Below are positions 34,873-44,712 of a DNA stretch of 59,075 nt, piece after piece; within the stretch, counting starts at the first letter, position 1; the number at the start of each line of letters is the position of its first letter. Source of the stretch: Acidimicrobiales bacterium. GTDB lineage: Bacteria > Actinomycetota > Acidimicrobiia > Acidimicrobiales > JAHEJN01. Both the position numbers and the translations under genes were made by a program. Under the pieces are notes generated by a model. That model ran no database searches. It was not told the DNA's origin and saw only the letters and a program-made list of their open reading frames with translations. The DNA lies in contig JAHEJN010000010.1 of NCBI GenBank assembly GCA_024638845.1, positions 1 to 59,075 on the forward strand, written 5' to 3'.

Positions 34873-35948
34873 TGCTCGACGTCGCCCTGACCTTTGCCGG
34901 CATCGGCTGGGAACCCGAGATTCGTGGCGCGCTCACCGTCGTGCTCGCAAGCACGGTGCTCATGGGTTCGGTCTGGCTGCTGCTCGCCACCAACACCGGC
35001 ATCCGCCTCGGATCACTCATTGCCCTCGCCGGATTCTTCGGCTGGATGTTCCTCATGGGTCTCGTGTGGTGGCTCTATGGCATCGGCTACGTCGGCTCGA
35101 CTCCGACCTGGGTGTTCGAGGAGCTCGCCTTCGACGACGAGATCGCGGCCGACATACGGGTCGACGACGTCGAACAGATCGTCTCGACCGACGGTCAACC
35201 ACGCGCGATCGATCTCGTTCGTCAGTACGGCGATGACGACCTGCTCGACGAGCTCGACTTCGTCGACGAGGCAGAAATCACGGTTCGTCTGACCGAGGCC
35301 AACGACGCGCTCCCCGCCGACGATCCACGCAAGCTCGACGATGCCGCACTCGCAGACTCGATCGACCAGGCCATCGACGACGCCGGGCGTCGCAACGAAC
35401 AGCTCAGCCTCACTCAGCTCGCCGCAGTCGCGCCAGACGTGATCGACCAGGCTCTTGCGGCCGGACAGATCCGCACGGGCGACTGGCGGCTGGTCGACGC
35501 GGGCGAAGCCGGCGAGGCACAAACCGCAGCCACCGCCGCGTTGCTCGAACAGGGCACCTTCACGACGGCCAACGACTATGTCTTCGTGAACGCGTTCCAG
35601 CAGGGGGGTAAGCCCCGTCGCACCGACAACTCCATCTGGAACCGGTTCACCAACCGCGTCGAGCGCCTCGTCACGATCACCCACCCCCCCAACTACATCG
35701 TGGTGCAGGTGCAACAGGCGCTGGTGAAGGAAACGCCCATCGGCGGGACACCTGCGTTCACCGAAGCCGACCCGACCCAACCGGTCATCAACGTGGTCCT
35801 GGTCCGCGAGATCGGCGACCGCCGTCTGCTCCCGGCGTTGGTGACCATCGTGTCGTTCCTCTTCTTCGCGGCGACTGCGTTGTTGCTGCATCTCCGGGAT
35901 CGCAACTTCGCGGAGACCGAAGAGGCCTACGCAATCGCCGGGGCCTGA
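34872..35948 (+). CDS. Unknown membrane protein between the b6-type complex and nuoA
   Basis: No family recognised. ATG 34872 shares a base with the upstream stop (TGATG) and has AGGGAG five bases upstream. The product (358 residues) has two N-terminal helices (about 17-40 and 45-70), a large hydrophilic and strongly acidic domain rich in Asp/Glu/Ala (about 75-310), and one C-terminal helix (LLPALVTIVSFLFFAATALLL) with a short tail. No Cys or heme motif is seen. The position suggests an accessory or assembly subunit of the b6-type complex, or a link to complex I. Confidence 0.75.
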   Translation: MLDVALTFAGIGWEPEIRGALTVVLASTVLMGSVWLLLATNTGIRLGSLIALAGFFGWMFLMGLVWWLYGIGYVGSTPTWVFEELAFDDEIAADIRVDDVEQIVSTDGQPRAIDLVRQYGDDDLLDELDFVDEAEITVRLTEANDALPADDPRKLDDAALADSIDQAIDDAGRRNEQLSLTQLAAVAPDVIDQALAAGQIRTGDWRLVDAGEAGEAQTAATAALLEQGTFTTANDYVFVNAFQQGGKPRRTDNSIWNRFTNRVERLVTITHPPNYIVVQVQQALVKETPIGGTPAFTEADPTQPVINVVLVREIGDRRLLPALVTIVSFLFFAATALLLHLRDRNFAETEEAYAIAGA

Positions 35949-35950
35949 TC

Positions 35951-35989
35951 ATGGCCGCCACGCCACCGACACGACGGGCGGAAACCTGA
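35951..35989 (+). CDS. Possible 12-residue mini-ORF before nuoA
   Basis: ATG 35951 comes two bases after the upstream stop, and its TGA (35987-35989) overlaps the nuoA ATG as TGATG. The peptide is Thr/Arg/Ala-rich with no motif. It has the same bridging layout as the mini-ORF before the Rieske gene. Confidence 0.2.
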   Translation: MAATPPTRRAET

Positions 35990-36468
35990 TGCTCGGTCAG
36001 TACCTGCCGATTCTCGCCTTGGCCGTCCTGGTCGTCCTCTTTGCCGCGGTGAGCACCGTCGCCTCGCGTCTCCTGGCCCCGCGTGCACCCCACCAGGCCA
36101 AGGCCGACCCGTACGAGTGCGGCATCGTCCCGACCCGCGACGCCCCCGAGCGCTTCCCGGTGCGCTTCTTCCTGGTGGCGATGATCTTCATCGTGTTCGA
36201 CATCGAGCTGATCTTCATCTACCCGTGGTCGACGATCTTCCAGGGCCTCGGCACCTACGGCCTCATCGCCATCGGCATCTTCGCCTTCGCGGTGTTCGAA
36301 TCGTTCCTCTACCTCATCGGCAACGGTGCGCTCGAATGGGGTCCGCTCCGTCGCTCCGAGCGGTCGCCGCTCGTGTCGACCACGCGGACCTCGAGCTCCA
36401 CCGTGCGCCGCGTCGGTCTCGAAGGCCGCCTGAACCGACCAGCCCCCACCGAGGAGGACGCCGCCTGA
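35989..36468 (+). CDS. nuoA: NADH-quinone oxidoreductase subunit A
   Basis: Membrane subunit of complex I. The 159 residues have three helices and the conserved loop [20 protein letters not shown], then [12 protein letters not shown] Ser/Arg-rich C-terminal tail of about 40 residues is longer than in most NuoA proteins. It opens a complete fourteen-gene nuo set in canonical order; its stop overlaps nuoB as TGATG. Confidence 0.94.
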   Translation: MLGQYLPILALAVLVVLFAAVSTVASRLLAPRAPHQAKADPYECGIVPTRDAPERFPVRFFLVAMIFIVFDIELIFIYPWSTIFQGLGTYGLIAIGIFAFAVFESFLYLIGNGALEWGPLRRSERSPLVSTTRTSSSTVRRVGLEGRLNRPAPTEEDAA

Positions 36469-37070
36469 TGGCCAAACTTCCCCTCATCGGCGAGGTCGGC
36501 CGCGTCCCCGAGGAGGGCCTGGCCGGACTCGACCACAACTTCCTCACCGCCAGGATCGAGGAGGTCGTCAACTGGAGCCGGGCGCGATCGTGCTGGCCGG
36601 CGACGTTCGGGCTGGCGTGCTGCGCGATCGAGATGATGGCTGCCGGAGGAGCCCACTACGACCTCGCCCGATACGGCATGGAGGTATTTCGGGCGTCGCC
36701 CCGCCAGGCCGACCTCATGATCGTCGCCGGTCGGGTCAGCCAGAAGATGGCCCCGGTGCTGCGACAGATCTACGACCAGATGGCCGAGCCCAAGTGGGTC
36801 ATCTCCATGGGCGTGTGCGCCAGCAGCGGCGGGATGTTCAACAACTACGCCATCGTGCAGGGCGTCGATCAGATCGTGCCCGTCGACGTGTACGCGCCGG
36901 GCTGTCCGCCGGGCCCCGAGACCCTGATGCACGCCATCGTCACCCTCCACGGGCTGATCGAGAACGGCGAGATCACCCGCCGTCGGGACTCCAGCGAAGC
37001 GGGCGGCGCCGGGATCATGGTCGAGCAGCGCGACGGTCAGACCGCATCGAAGATGGTCATCACCAAGTAG
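36468..37070 (+). CDS. nuoB: NADH-quinone oxidoreductase subunit B
   Basis: Carries the terminal [4Fe-4S] cluster N2 that reduces quinone. The 200 residues have the ligand-containing segments [27 protein letters not shown] and [20 protein letters not shown] 36468 overlaps the nuoA stop; longer in-frame readings lie in nuoA. Confidence 0.95.
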   Translation: MAKLPLIGEVGRVPEEGLAGLDHNFLTARIEEVVNWSRARSCWPATFGLACCAIEMMAAGGAHYDLARYGMEVFRASPRQADLMIVAGRVSQKMAPVLRQIYDQMAEPKWVISMGVCASSGGMFNNYAIVQGVDQIVPVDVYAPGCPPGPETLMHAIVTLHGLIENGEITRRRDSSEAGGAGIMVEQRDGQTASKMVITK

Positions 37071-37079
37071 GCGTCAGCG

Positions 37080-37604
37080 ATGACAGACGAGAGCTCCGAC
37101 GAAGAAGAGCAGGCCGAGGCCACCGCACCCGAGTCGGTGCACGGCGCTCCCGTGACCTCGTCGCGGGGCCAGAAGGTGCTGCATCCCGACCGCGACTCCT
37201 ATGTCGAGGTGGTCGGGGCGTTGCGGGCCGACGGATACGTCATGTGCGTCGACGTCACCGCCGTCGACTACCTTCTCGATCCTGCGCGCGACCTCCCTCC
37301 GGGCGTCGAGCCCCAGCGGTTCGAGGTCGTCACCTCGTTGATCAACCACGCCGAGCGGTCGCGCGTCCGAATCCGGGTGCAGGTGCCCGACGACGACCCC
37401 GTACTGCCCACGCTTTTCGACGAGTATCCCGGGACCGAAGCGATGGAGCGCGAGACCTACGACATGTTCGGCATCGTCTTCGACGGTCATCCCGACATGA
37501 GCCGCATCCTCATGCCCGAAGACTGGGAGGGCCACCCACTGCGCAAGGACTACGGCGTCGGTACCGTCCCCGTGCAGTTCAAAGCGCCCGAGGCCCGCAC
37601 ATGA
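37080..37604 (+). CDS. nuoC: NADH-quinone oxidoreductase subunit C
   Basis: Peripheral arm subunit (30 kDa). The 174 residues contain ETYDMFGIVFDGHPDMSRIL and EGHPLRKDYGVG, the subunit signature. The N-terminal 30 residues are acidic and disordered-looking. The stop overlaps nuoD as ATGA. nuoC and nuoD are separate genes here, not fused as in E. coli. Confidence 0.94.
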   Translation: MTDESSDEEEQAEATAPESVHGAPVTSSRGQKVLHPDRDSYVEVVGALRADGYVMCVDVTAVDYLLDPARDLPPGVEPQRFEVVTSLINHAERSRVRIRVQVPDDDPVLPTLFDEYPGTEAMERETYDMFGIVFDGHPDMSRILMPEDWEGHPLRKDYGVGTVPVQFKAPEART

Positions 37605-38896
37605 CTGCCGTCGAAGCAATCGGTTCCTCCCTGGGCGACGACAGCGCGGTCCGTCGCCGCGACGACAGCCCCGTGCTGCGCATGAGCGAGACCGAGGCGG
37701 CGGCGCTGGGCGACGTCCCCGCCGAGCACGGCGACACCCGCATGCTCGTGAACATGGGACCGCAGCACCCGAGCACGCACGGCGTGCTGCGGCTGATGCT
37801 CGAGATGGAAGCCGAGACCGTGCTGCGCAGCAAGCCTGTGGTCGGCTACCTGCACACCGGCATGGAGAAGACGGGCGAGACGCTCACGTACCTCCAAGGC
37901 GCCACCAACGTGACCCGCATGGACTACGCGTCGCCGCTGTTCAACGAGCTCGCATTCTCCATGGCCGTCGAGACCCTCCTCGAGATCGACGTTCCCGAGC
38001 GGGCCGTGTGGATCCGTATGCTCATGAGTGAGCTCAACCGCATCAGCTCGCACCTGCTGTTCCAGGCCACCAACGGCCTCGACATGGGCGCCGTCTCGGC
38101 GATGATCTACGGCTGGCGGCTCCGGGAGGACACGCTGCGCCTGTTCGAGAAGATCACCGGGCTGCGCATGAACCACAACTACATTCGTCCGGGCGGCGTC
38201 GCCGCCGATCTCCCCGACGGCTGGCGCGACGATCTCCTCCGGCTCACCGACGCGCTGCCCGACAAGGTCGACGAGTTCGACACGTTGCTCACCGGGCAAC
38301 CCATCTGGCGCGAACGCCTCCAGGGCGTGGGCATCGTGAACGCGGCCGAGTGTCTGGCGCTCGGGCTCACCGGGCCGCTGCTGCGCAGCACGGGTTACGA
38401 CTGGGACCTTCGCCGCGACATGCCGTACCTGGCCTACGACGAGGTCGAGTTCGACGTGCTCGTCGGTACCTACGGCGACTGCTTCGACCGGTACGCGATC
38501 CGGCTCAACGAGATCCGCGAATCGCTCCACCTCGTGCGCCAGATCCTCGACAAGATGCCGGGCGGCGACTACCGCATCCAGGACAAGAAGGTCACCCCGC
38601 CGCCTCGGGCCCGCATCGACCAGTCGATGGAGGCCCTCATCCACCACTTCAAGATCTTCACCGAGGGGTTCAAGGTGCCCGAGGGAGAGGCCTACGCCGC
38701 GGTCGAGTCACCCCGCGGTGAGCTGGGCTGCTACATCGTGAGCGACGGCGGGCCCAAGCCCTACCGGCTCCACATGCGAGGCCCGAGCTTCGTCAATCTC
38801 CAGGTGCTTCCGCACATGATGGCCAACACCCTGCTCGCCGACACGGTCGCCATCATCTCGTCGGTCGACCCGATCATGGGCGAGGTCGATCGGTGA
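37601..38896 (+). CDS. nuoD: NADH-quinone oxidoreductase subunit D
   Basis: 49-kDa subunit forming the quinone pocket with NuoB. The 431 residues include NMGPQHPSTHGVLRLML, GYLHTGMEKTGE, ISSHLLFQATNGLDMGA, MNHNYIRPGGVA and the C-terminal DPIMGEVDR. The first 45 residues are a non-conserved extension. ATG 37601 overlaps the nuoC stop by four bases and its own stop overlaps nuoE. Confidence 0.95.
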   Translation: MTAVEAIGSSLGDDSAVRRRDDSPVLRMSETEAAALGDVPAEHGDTRMLVNMGPQHPSTHGVLRLMLEMEAETVLRSKPVVGYLHTGMEKTGETLTYLQGATNVTRMDYASPLFNELAFSMAVETLLEIDVPERAVWIRMLMSELNRISSHLLFQATNGLDMGAVSAMIYGWRLREDTLRLFEKITGLRMNHNYIRPGGVAADLPDGWRDDLLRLTDALPDKVDEFDTLLTGQPIWRERLQGVGIVNAAECLALGLTGPLLRSTGYDWDLRRDMPYLAYDEVEFDVLVGTYGDCFDRYAIRLNEIRESLHLVRQILDKMPGGDYRIQDKKVTPPPRARIDQSMEALIHHFKIFTEGFKVPEGEAYAAVESPRGELGCYIVSDGGPKPYRLHMRGPSFVNLQVLPHMMANTLLADTVAIISSVDPIMGEVDR

Positions 38897-39516
38897 GTCG
38901 ATTCAACGCCGACAACCTCATCGTGGCCGAGTCGATCATCCGCCGATATCCCGTGGCGAAGTCCGCGCTCATTCCCCTCCTACACCTCGCCCAGGAACAG
39001 GACGGCTACGTGGCCGACGACGCCATGGCCCACATCGCGGAGCTCGTGGGGGTCACACCGGCCGAGGTCGTCGGAACCTGCACGTTCTACGAGATGTTCA
39101 AGCGGCACCCGGTCGGCACCTACGTCGTCAACATCTGCACCAACATCAGCTGCCTGGTCCTCGGTGGCGAAGAGCTCCTGCACCACGCCGAGAAGAGCCT
39201 CGGCGTCCGAGCCGGGGGCACCACCGACGATGGCCTGTTCACCCTCGAGGACGTCGAGTGCATCGCGGCCTGCACCGAGGCTCCGTGCCTGCAGGTCAAC
39301 TACCGGTACCGGTACCGGCTCACCACCGACGACTTCGACGAGCTCATCGACGGTCTCCGCACCGGTCGGATCACCGATGTTCCCCACCACGGGGTGCTGG
39401 CCCGGATTCGCCAGCAGATAGCCGACGATCGTCTGGCCGGAGTCGTGGCGCCAGAGCTGGCCACCGAGGCGCCGGTCTGGCTGGCAGCTTCCGATGCCGG
39501 AGGAGCGGGCTCGTGA
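38893..39516 (+). CDS. nuoE: NADH-quinone oxidoreductase subunit E
   Basis: 24-kDa [2Fe-2S] subunit of the NADH dehydrogenase module. The 207 residues have the Cys pairs ICTNISC and CIAACTEAP after VVGTCTFYEMF and a typical N-terminal helical domain starting IRRYPVAKSALIPLLHLAQ. A C-terminal extension of some 40 residues follows the thioredoxin-like fold. GTG 38893 overlaps nuoD. Confidence 0.94.
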   Translation: MSRFNADNLIVAESIIRRYPVAKSALIPLLHLAQEQDGYVADDAMAHIAELVGVTPAEVVGTCTFYEMFKRHPVGTYVVNICTNISCLVLGGEELLHHAEKSLGVRAGGTTDDGLFTLEDVECIAACTEAPCLQVNYRYRYRLTTDDFDELIDGLRTGRITDVPHHGVLARIRQQIADDRLAGVVAPELATEAPVWLAASDAGGAGS

Positions 39517-40967
39517 CCCCCAACACCCACCACACGGCCAACACCCCTGGCTGGGTCGACGTCGACGGACCGCACATCGTCACCAGCCGCTTCGGGTTCG
39601 ACGACAGCTTCACCCTGGCCCGCTTCGAGGCCACCGGTGGGTACGCAGGTCTGCGAGCCGCCCTCGACCGCACCCCGGCCGACGTGCACACCGAGGTCCG
39701 GGAGGCCTCACTGCTCGGTCGAGGCGGCGCCGGGTTCCCGGCCGGCGTCAAGTGGGGCTTCTGCCCGCCCGCTGTCTGGCCCCGGTATCTCGTCGTCAAC
39801 GGCGACGAATCCGAGCCTGGTACCTACAAGGATCGCCTGCTGATGCAGCGCGACCCGCATCAGCTGATCGAGGGCTCCCTCATCGCGTGCTACGCCCTGG
39901 GTCTGTCGCAGTGTTTCCTGTACGTCCGGGGCGAGATGGCCCTGGCCCAGGAGCGCATCGCCACCGCCCTCAACGAGGCATACGCCGCGGGCTATGTCGG
40001 CAAGAACATCCTCGGCACCGACTTCTCGGTCGACATCATCCTGCACTGGGGCGCCGGCGCCTACATCGTGGGTGAGGAGACTGCGCTCATCGAGAGCCTC
40101 GAAGGGAACCGGGGCATGCCCCGCCTCAAGCCGCCGTTCTTCCCGGCGGCCATCGGCTTGTACGGCAAGCCCACCATCGTGAACAACGTCGAGACGCTGG
40201 CCAACCTGCCGTGGATTCTCCTGAACGGCGCCACGGAGTACAAGAAGTTCGGCTCCGACACATCGCCGGGAACCCGACTTTTCGCCGTGTCGGGTCACGT
40301 CGCGCGGCCCGGCGTGTACGAGATCGAACACGGAGTCACCACCTTTCGCGAGCTCATCTACGGCGAGCGTTTCTGCCAGGGCATCCGCGACGGCCATGAG
40401 CTGAAGATGTTCATTCCCGGAGGTGCGTCGGCCCCGTGGTTCTTCCCCGAGCAGCTCGACCTCCCGCTCGAAGCCAAGCCGGTCGGTGCCGCCGGCTCGA
40501 TGCTCGGCTCCGGTGCCATCGTCGTGATGGACGACACCACCGACGCGGTTCGTGCCTGCCTGCGGGTGGTGCGCTTCTTCGCCAGAGAGTCGTGTGGGAA
40601 ATGCACGCCGTGTCGCGAGGGCACCACGTGGGAGGAGACCGTGCTGCGGCGGATCCTCGACGGCAAGGGCCGAAGCGCCGACATCGACATGCTGCTCGAC
40701 ATCGGTGACAACATCAGCCCCGGCCCCTATCCGGTCGCCGCCAACGAGGCCGAAGGTCAGACGGCAGTGCCCTTCCCGCCCCGGCAGACCACAATCTGCC
40801 CGCTCGGACCCAGCTCGGTGGCCCCGATCACGTCGGCCATCCGTCGTTTCCGGAGCGAGTTCGAGGCCAAGATCGTGCTCCCCGAGACCATCCCGGTGGC
40901 GGCTGCGGTCCACCCGGCCACTTCCGAGCTCGCCGCTGCGGCCCATGGTGAAGGCGGTCACCGATGA
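39513..40967 (+). CDS. nuoF: NADH-quinone oxidoreductase subunit F
   Basis: 51-kDa subunit that binds NADH, FMN and cluster N3. The 484 residues have LLGRGGAGFPAGVKWGF (FMN/NADH), NGDESEPGTYKDRLL, GAGAYIVGEETALIESLEG, ESCGKCTPCREGT and TICPLGPS (four N3 cysteines). Between LLDIGDNI and TICPLG there is an insert of about 25 residues rich in Pro and Ala. GTG 39513 overlaps the nuoE stop by four bases; homology starts about 20 residues in. Confidence 0.94.
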   Translation: MTPNTHHTANTPGWVDVDGPHIVTSRFGFDDSFTLARFEATGGYAGLRAALDRTPADVHTEVREASLLGRGGAGFPAGVKWGFCPPAVWPRYLVVNGDESEPGTYKDRLLMQRDPHQLIEGSLIACYALGLSQCFLYVRGEMALAQERIATALNEAYAAGYVGKNILGTDFSVDIILHWGAGAYIVGEETALIESLEGNRGMPRLKPPFFPAAIGLYGKPTIVNNVETLANLPWILLNGATEYKKFGSDTSPGTRLFAVSGHVARPGVYEIEHGVTTFRELIYGERFCQGIRDGHELKMFIPGGASAPWFFPEQLDLPLEAKPVGAAGSMLGSGAIVVMDDTTDAVRACLRVVRFFARESCGKCTPCREGTTWEETVLRRILDGKGRSADIDMLLDIGDNISPGPYPVAANEAEGQTAVPFPPRQTTICPLGPSSVAPITSAIRRFRSEFEAKIVLPETIPVAAAVHPATSELAAAAHGEGGHR

Positions 40968-43468
40968 CCGACGCACCCACCAAGCCCGACGCCATCGACG
41001 TCACGCTCAACGGGGTCACCTTCGAGGCCGAGCCCGGCGAGCTGCTCATCGACGCGTGCGAACGAAACGGGGTGTACATCCCTCGCTTCTGCTACCACCC
41101 GCGGATGACACCGGTCGGCATGTGCCGGATGTGCCTGGTCGAGGTCGACACCGGACGAGGCGCCGCGCTCCAGCCGTCGTGCATGCTCACGTGCACACCG
41201 GGAATGACCGTGCAGACCGAGAGCGAGCTCACCAAGAAGGCCCAGGACGGCGTCCTCGAGTTCCTCCTCATCAATCATCCCCTCGACTGCCCGGTCTGCG
41301 ACAAGGGCGGTGAATGCCCTCTGCAGGACCAGACGATGTCGTACGGCCCGGGCGAGAGCCGCTTCGTCGAGCAGAAGCGCCACTTCGAGAAGCCGATCCC
41401 GGTCAACGAGAACGTGTACCTCGACCGCGAGCGCTGCATCCTGTGCGATCGCTGCACGCGGTTCGCGTCCGAGGTGGCGGGCGACCCGCTGATCCACTTC
41501 CAGGATCGAGGCAGCAACACCCAGGTGAACACGTTTCCCGACGAGCCCTTCGCCAGCTACTTCAGCGGCAACACCGTGCAGATCTGTCCGGTCGGAGCGC
41601 TCACCGCCAAGCCCTACCGCTTCAAGGCCCGGCCATGGGACCTCGAGGAGGTCATCTCCACCTATCCCAACCCGATGGGTGACCGGATCAGCGTGCAGTC
41701 GTCACGCGACAAGGTGCTGCGAATCCAGGGTGTCGACTCCGATGCCACCAACTGGGGCTGGCTCACCGATCGCGACCGCTTCTCCTTCGAGGCCATCCAT
41801 CATCCCGAACGCCTCACCGTTCCCCTGGTGCACGGCGACGACCTCGGCAATGCCGACGCCGCCGGCGACAACCTGGTGGCTGCATCGTGGGCGGTGGCCC
41901 TCCAGCAGGCCGGTGCGGTGATCACTGCGGCCCTCGACAAGGGCGGCCCCGATGCGGTGGGTGTGCTCGGTGGCGCCCGGTTGTCGAACGAGGCGCAGTA
42001 CGCGTGGGCCAAGCTGGCCAAGTCGGTGATCGGCACCGACAACGTCGACGCCCAGCTCGACGACGGCCTGCCGGCGGCCATGGTCGCGTCGTACCCCCGC
42101 CGTACCCTCAACGACGCGCTGGCGCCGGGCTCGGCGGTGGTGTTGATGAGCGAAGACCCCAAGGAGCAGTTCGGGACGCTCTACCTGCGATTGCGTCATG
42201 CGCTGCAGAAGCGCGACATCACGCTGGTCGAGCTCAACCCGACCGCCAGCGGCCTCGGCCGGCTCACCACGGTGGGCCTGCACCCGCGGCCCGGCGAGAC
42301 AGGGGTGGTGGCGCGTGCTCTGGTCGACGCCGTGGCCGGTGCGCTCCCGACCGCCGACGTGGGGGGCGTCTCTGCTGCCGCGATCTCGGCCGCCGCGACC
42401 GCCGTGCACGGTCGCCCGGTCACCGTGGTCTGCGGCCGAGCGTCACTCGCCGAGTCGGCGTCCCCCACGATCGATGCGGCGGCTGCCCTGCGAGAGCTTC
42501 CCGGCGCCGCGTTCCTGTTCGCCCTGCGGCGGGGCAACAGCCACGGCGCCATCGACATGGGCCTGGCTCCGGGTCTCCTGCCGGGCCGAGTCGGCCTCGG
42601 CGCCACTCCCGAGGGCTGGGCCGCCGCGCCGACGGTCACCGGTCTCGACGCCAGGGGCATGCTCGAAGCTGCGGTGGACGGCGACCTCTCCGTCCTCGTG
42701 CTGGTCGGCTCCGACCCCCTGGCCGACTTCCCCGACGCCGACCTCGCGTCCCGGGCCCTGACCACCTGTGACACCGTGATCGCGGTCGACCTGTTCGCCA
42801 ATCTCTCGGTGGCCTCGGCCGACATCGTGTTCCCGGCTGCCGGTTTCGCGGAGACCGCGGGAACGCACACCAATTTCGAGGGTCGTGTCAGCCCGCTCAC
42901 CCGGAAGGTCACCGCTCCCGGCGTCGCCCGACCCGACTGGGTCATCGCCTCCGATCTCGCCTTCGAGCTCGGAGCCGACCTGGGCTTCGACTCGGTCGAG
43001 TCGGTGTTCGACGAGATCGTGACCGTGGCCCCCTCACACGCGGGTCTCAGCTTCGCCGACGTCGCCGCTGACAACGACGGTGCCCTCGTCCGCGGACCCA
43101 CCGCACTCGACTTCGGCGCCCCCGAGCCGACCGCGGTCGTCCCGCTCGACGGGTACTCGCTGCGTCTGGTGACCGATCACCGGCTGTACGACAACGCCAC
43201 CCTGGTGCAGCACTGCCCGTCGATGGCCAACCTCGCCGACGTGGCCCAGCTGTCGCTGCACCCCCTCGATGCCGATCGACTCGGCGCGGGTGCGGGCAGC
43301 CTCGTCACGGTCATCTCGGCCGCCGGCTCCATCGAGCTGCCGGTCCGTCCCGATCCGGCGGTGCCCCGCGGATCAGGAGTGATCCCGTTGAACCGGTCCG
43401 GCGCCGATCCGCGCGAGCTGATCGATCACCGTGCGGTGGTCACCGACATCCGGGTGGCCTCCTCGTGA
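40964..43468 (+). CDS. nuoG: NADH-quinone oxidoreductase subunit G
   Basis: 75-kDa subunit, 834 residues. The N-terminal part carries [2Fe-2S] N1b (FCYHPRMTPVGMCRMC and downstream Cys), the His-Cys3 [4Fe-4S] N5 (HPLDCPVCDKGGECPLQD) and N4 (CILCDRC with ICPVGAL). The molybdopterin-oxidoreductase-like remainder is probably non-catalytic. The region that in some bacteria binds the extra cluster N7 reads STYPNPMGDR, without cysteines. ATG 40964 overlaps nuoF (ATGA). Confidence 0.94.
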   Translation: MTDAPTKPDAIDVTLNGVTFEAEPGELLIDACERNGVYIPRFCYHPRMTPVGMCRMCLVEVDTGRGAALQPSCMLTCTPGMTVQTESELTKKAQDGVLEFLLINHPLDCPVCDKGGECPLQDQTMSYGPGESRFVEQKRHFEKPIPVNENVYLDRERCILCDRCTRFASEVAGDPLIHFQDRGSNTQVNTFPDEPFASYFSGNTVQICPVGALTAKPYRFKARPWDLEEVISTYPNPMGDRISVQSSRDKVLRIQGVDSDATNWGWLTDRDRFSFEAIHHPERLTVPLVHGDDLGNADAAGDNLVAASWAVALQQAGAVITAALDKGGPDAVGVLGGARLSNEAQYAWAKLAKSVIGTDNVDAQLDDGLPAAMVASYPRRTLNDALAPGSAVVLMSEDPKEQFGTLYLRLRHALQKRDITLVELNPTASGLGRLTTVGLHPRPGETGVVARALVDAVAGALPTADVGGVSAAAISAAATAVHGRPVTVVCGRASLAESASPTIDAAAALRELPGAAFLFALRRGNSHGAIDMGLAPGLLPGRVGLGATPEGWAAAPTVTGLDARGMLEAAVDGDLSVLVLVGSDPLADFPDADLASRALTTCDTVIAVDLFANLSVASADIVFPAAGFAETAGTHTNFEGRVSPLTRKVTAPGVARPDWVIASDLAFELGADLGFDSVESVFDEIVTVAPSHAGLSFADVAADNDGALVRGPTALDFGAPEPTAVVPLDGYSLRLVTDHRLYDNATLVQHCPSMANLADVAQLSLHPLDADRLGAGAGSLVTVISAAGSIELPVRPDPAVPRGSGVIPLNRSGADPRELIDHRAVVTDIRVASS

Positions 43469-44712
43469 CGGTGATGCTGACCCCGGTGCTCGCGCTCGAT
43501 CCGCTGCTTCTCGGTGAGGTCGGCCTGAGCGAGGTGCTCATCGTCCTCCTCAAGGTCGTCGTGGCCTTCGCCGTCCTCCTCGTGTCGGTCCTGTTCATGG
43601 TGTGGTTCGAGCGCAAGTTCATCTCCGACATGCAGAACCGCATCGGCCCCAACGTCGCCGGCCCGTGGGGTCTGCTCCAGACACTCGCCGACGGCATCAA
43701 GCTGTTCTTCAAGGAGGACCTGATACCCGACCGGGCCGACCGCTTCGTGTTCAAGCTGGCGCCGTTCCTCTCGTTGGTCCCGGCCTTCCTCATCTTCGCG
43801 GTCGTACCCATCGGCGGCGACTTCAGCGGCGGCGAGGGCAGCGACGGAGTGGTCACGCTGTGGGGACACGACACGTACCTCCAGGTGGCCGACATGCCGG
43901 TGGGAATCCTGTTCTTCCTCGCCATGTCGAGCATTGCCGTGTACGGCATCATGTTGGCGGGCTGGTCGTCGGGTTCGAAGTATCCGCTGCTTGGGTCGGT
44001 GCGGGCGTCGGCCCAGATGGTGTCCTACGAGGCAGCCCTCGGCCTGTCTCTGGCCACCGTCTTGCTGAAGACGGGGAGCTTGTCGAGCCACGACATCGCC
44101 CTCGGTCAAGCCGGCGGATTCGGGTTCGGCGACCTGGCCGACTGGAATGTGGTTGCCACCGGGTTCGTGCCGTTCGTCATCTTCCTGATCGCCGGTACCG
44201 CCGAGCTCAATCGTCCGCCCTTCGACCTGGTCGAGGCCGAACAGGAGCTGGTCGGGGGATTCCACACCGAGTACTCGTCGTTGCGGTTCTCGCTGTTCTT
44301 CCTGGCCGAGTTCATGAACACGGTGACGATGTCGGCCATCATCGTCCTGTTGTTCTTCGGCGGCCCGGCCGGCCCCGCCCTGGTCGGTCCGGCGTGGATC
44401 TGGGGCCTCATCTGGTTCACGGCCAAGCTGATGGTGTTCCTCGGCGTCTTCGTGTGGTTCCGGGCGTCGCTGCCCCGCTTGCGCTATGACCAACTCATGG
44501 ATCTCGGCTGGAAGGTGCTCATTCCTGCGGCTCTGGGGTGGTTCTTGTTCGTGGCCGCCCTCGATCTCGGCGCCAACCGGGGCTGGAACCGCTGGGTCAT
44601 CGTCGCCGTGGCGGTGCCGGCGATGCTCGTCGCCATGGCCATGGTTGTGGCGTCGGTCTCCTCGGCCCGCCACAGCCGTCTGGCCCACGAAGACCACGAG
44701 GGAGCGTTCTAG
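43465..44712 (+). CDS. nuoH: NADH-quinone oxidoreductase subunit H
   Basis: Membrane subunit at the quinone entrance, linking the peripheral arm to the proton-pumping arm. The 415 residues have [61 protein letters not shown]-like [11 protein letters not shown] and [23 protein letters not shown] 43465 overlaps the nuoG stop. The nuoI gene follows with no gap. Confidence 0.95.
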   Translation: MTVMLTPVLALDPLLLGEVGLSEVLIVLLKVVVAFAVLLVSVLFMVWFERKFISDMQNRIGPNVAGPWGLLQTLADGIKLFFKEDLIPDRADRFVFKLAPFLSLVPAFLIFAVVPIGGDFSGGEGSDGVVTLWGHDTYLQVADMPVGILFFLAMSSIAVYGIMLAGWSSGSKYPLLGSVRASAQMVSYEAALGLSLATVLLKTGSLSSHDIALGQAGGFGFGDLADWNVVATGFVPFVIFLIAGTAELNRPPFDLVEAEQELVGGFHTEYSSLRFSLFFLAEFMNTVTMSAIIVLLFFGGPAGPALVGPAWIWGLIWFTAKLMVFLGVFVWFRASLPRLRYDQLMDLGWKVLIPAALGWFLFVAALDLGANRGWNRWVIVAVAVPAMLVAMAMVVASVSSARHSRLAHEDHEGAF

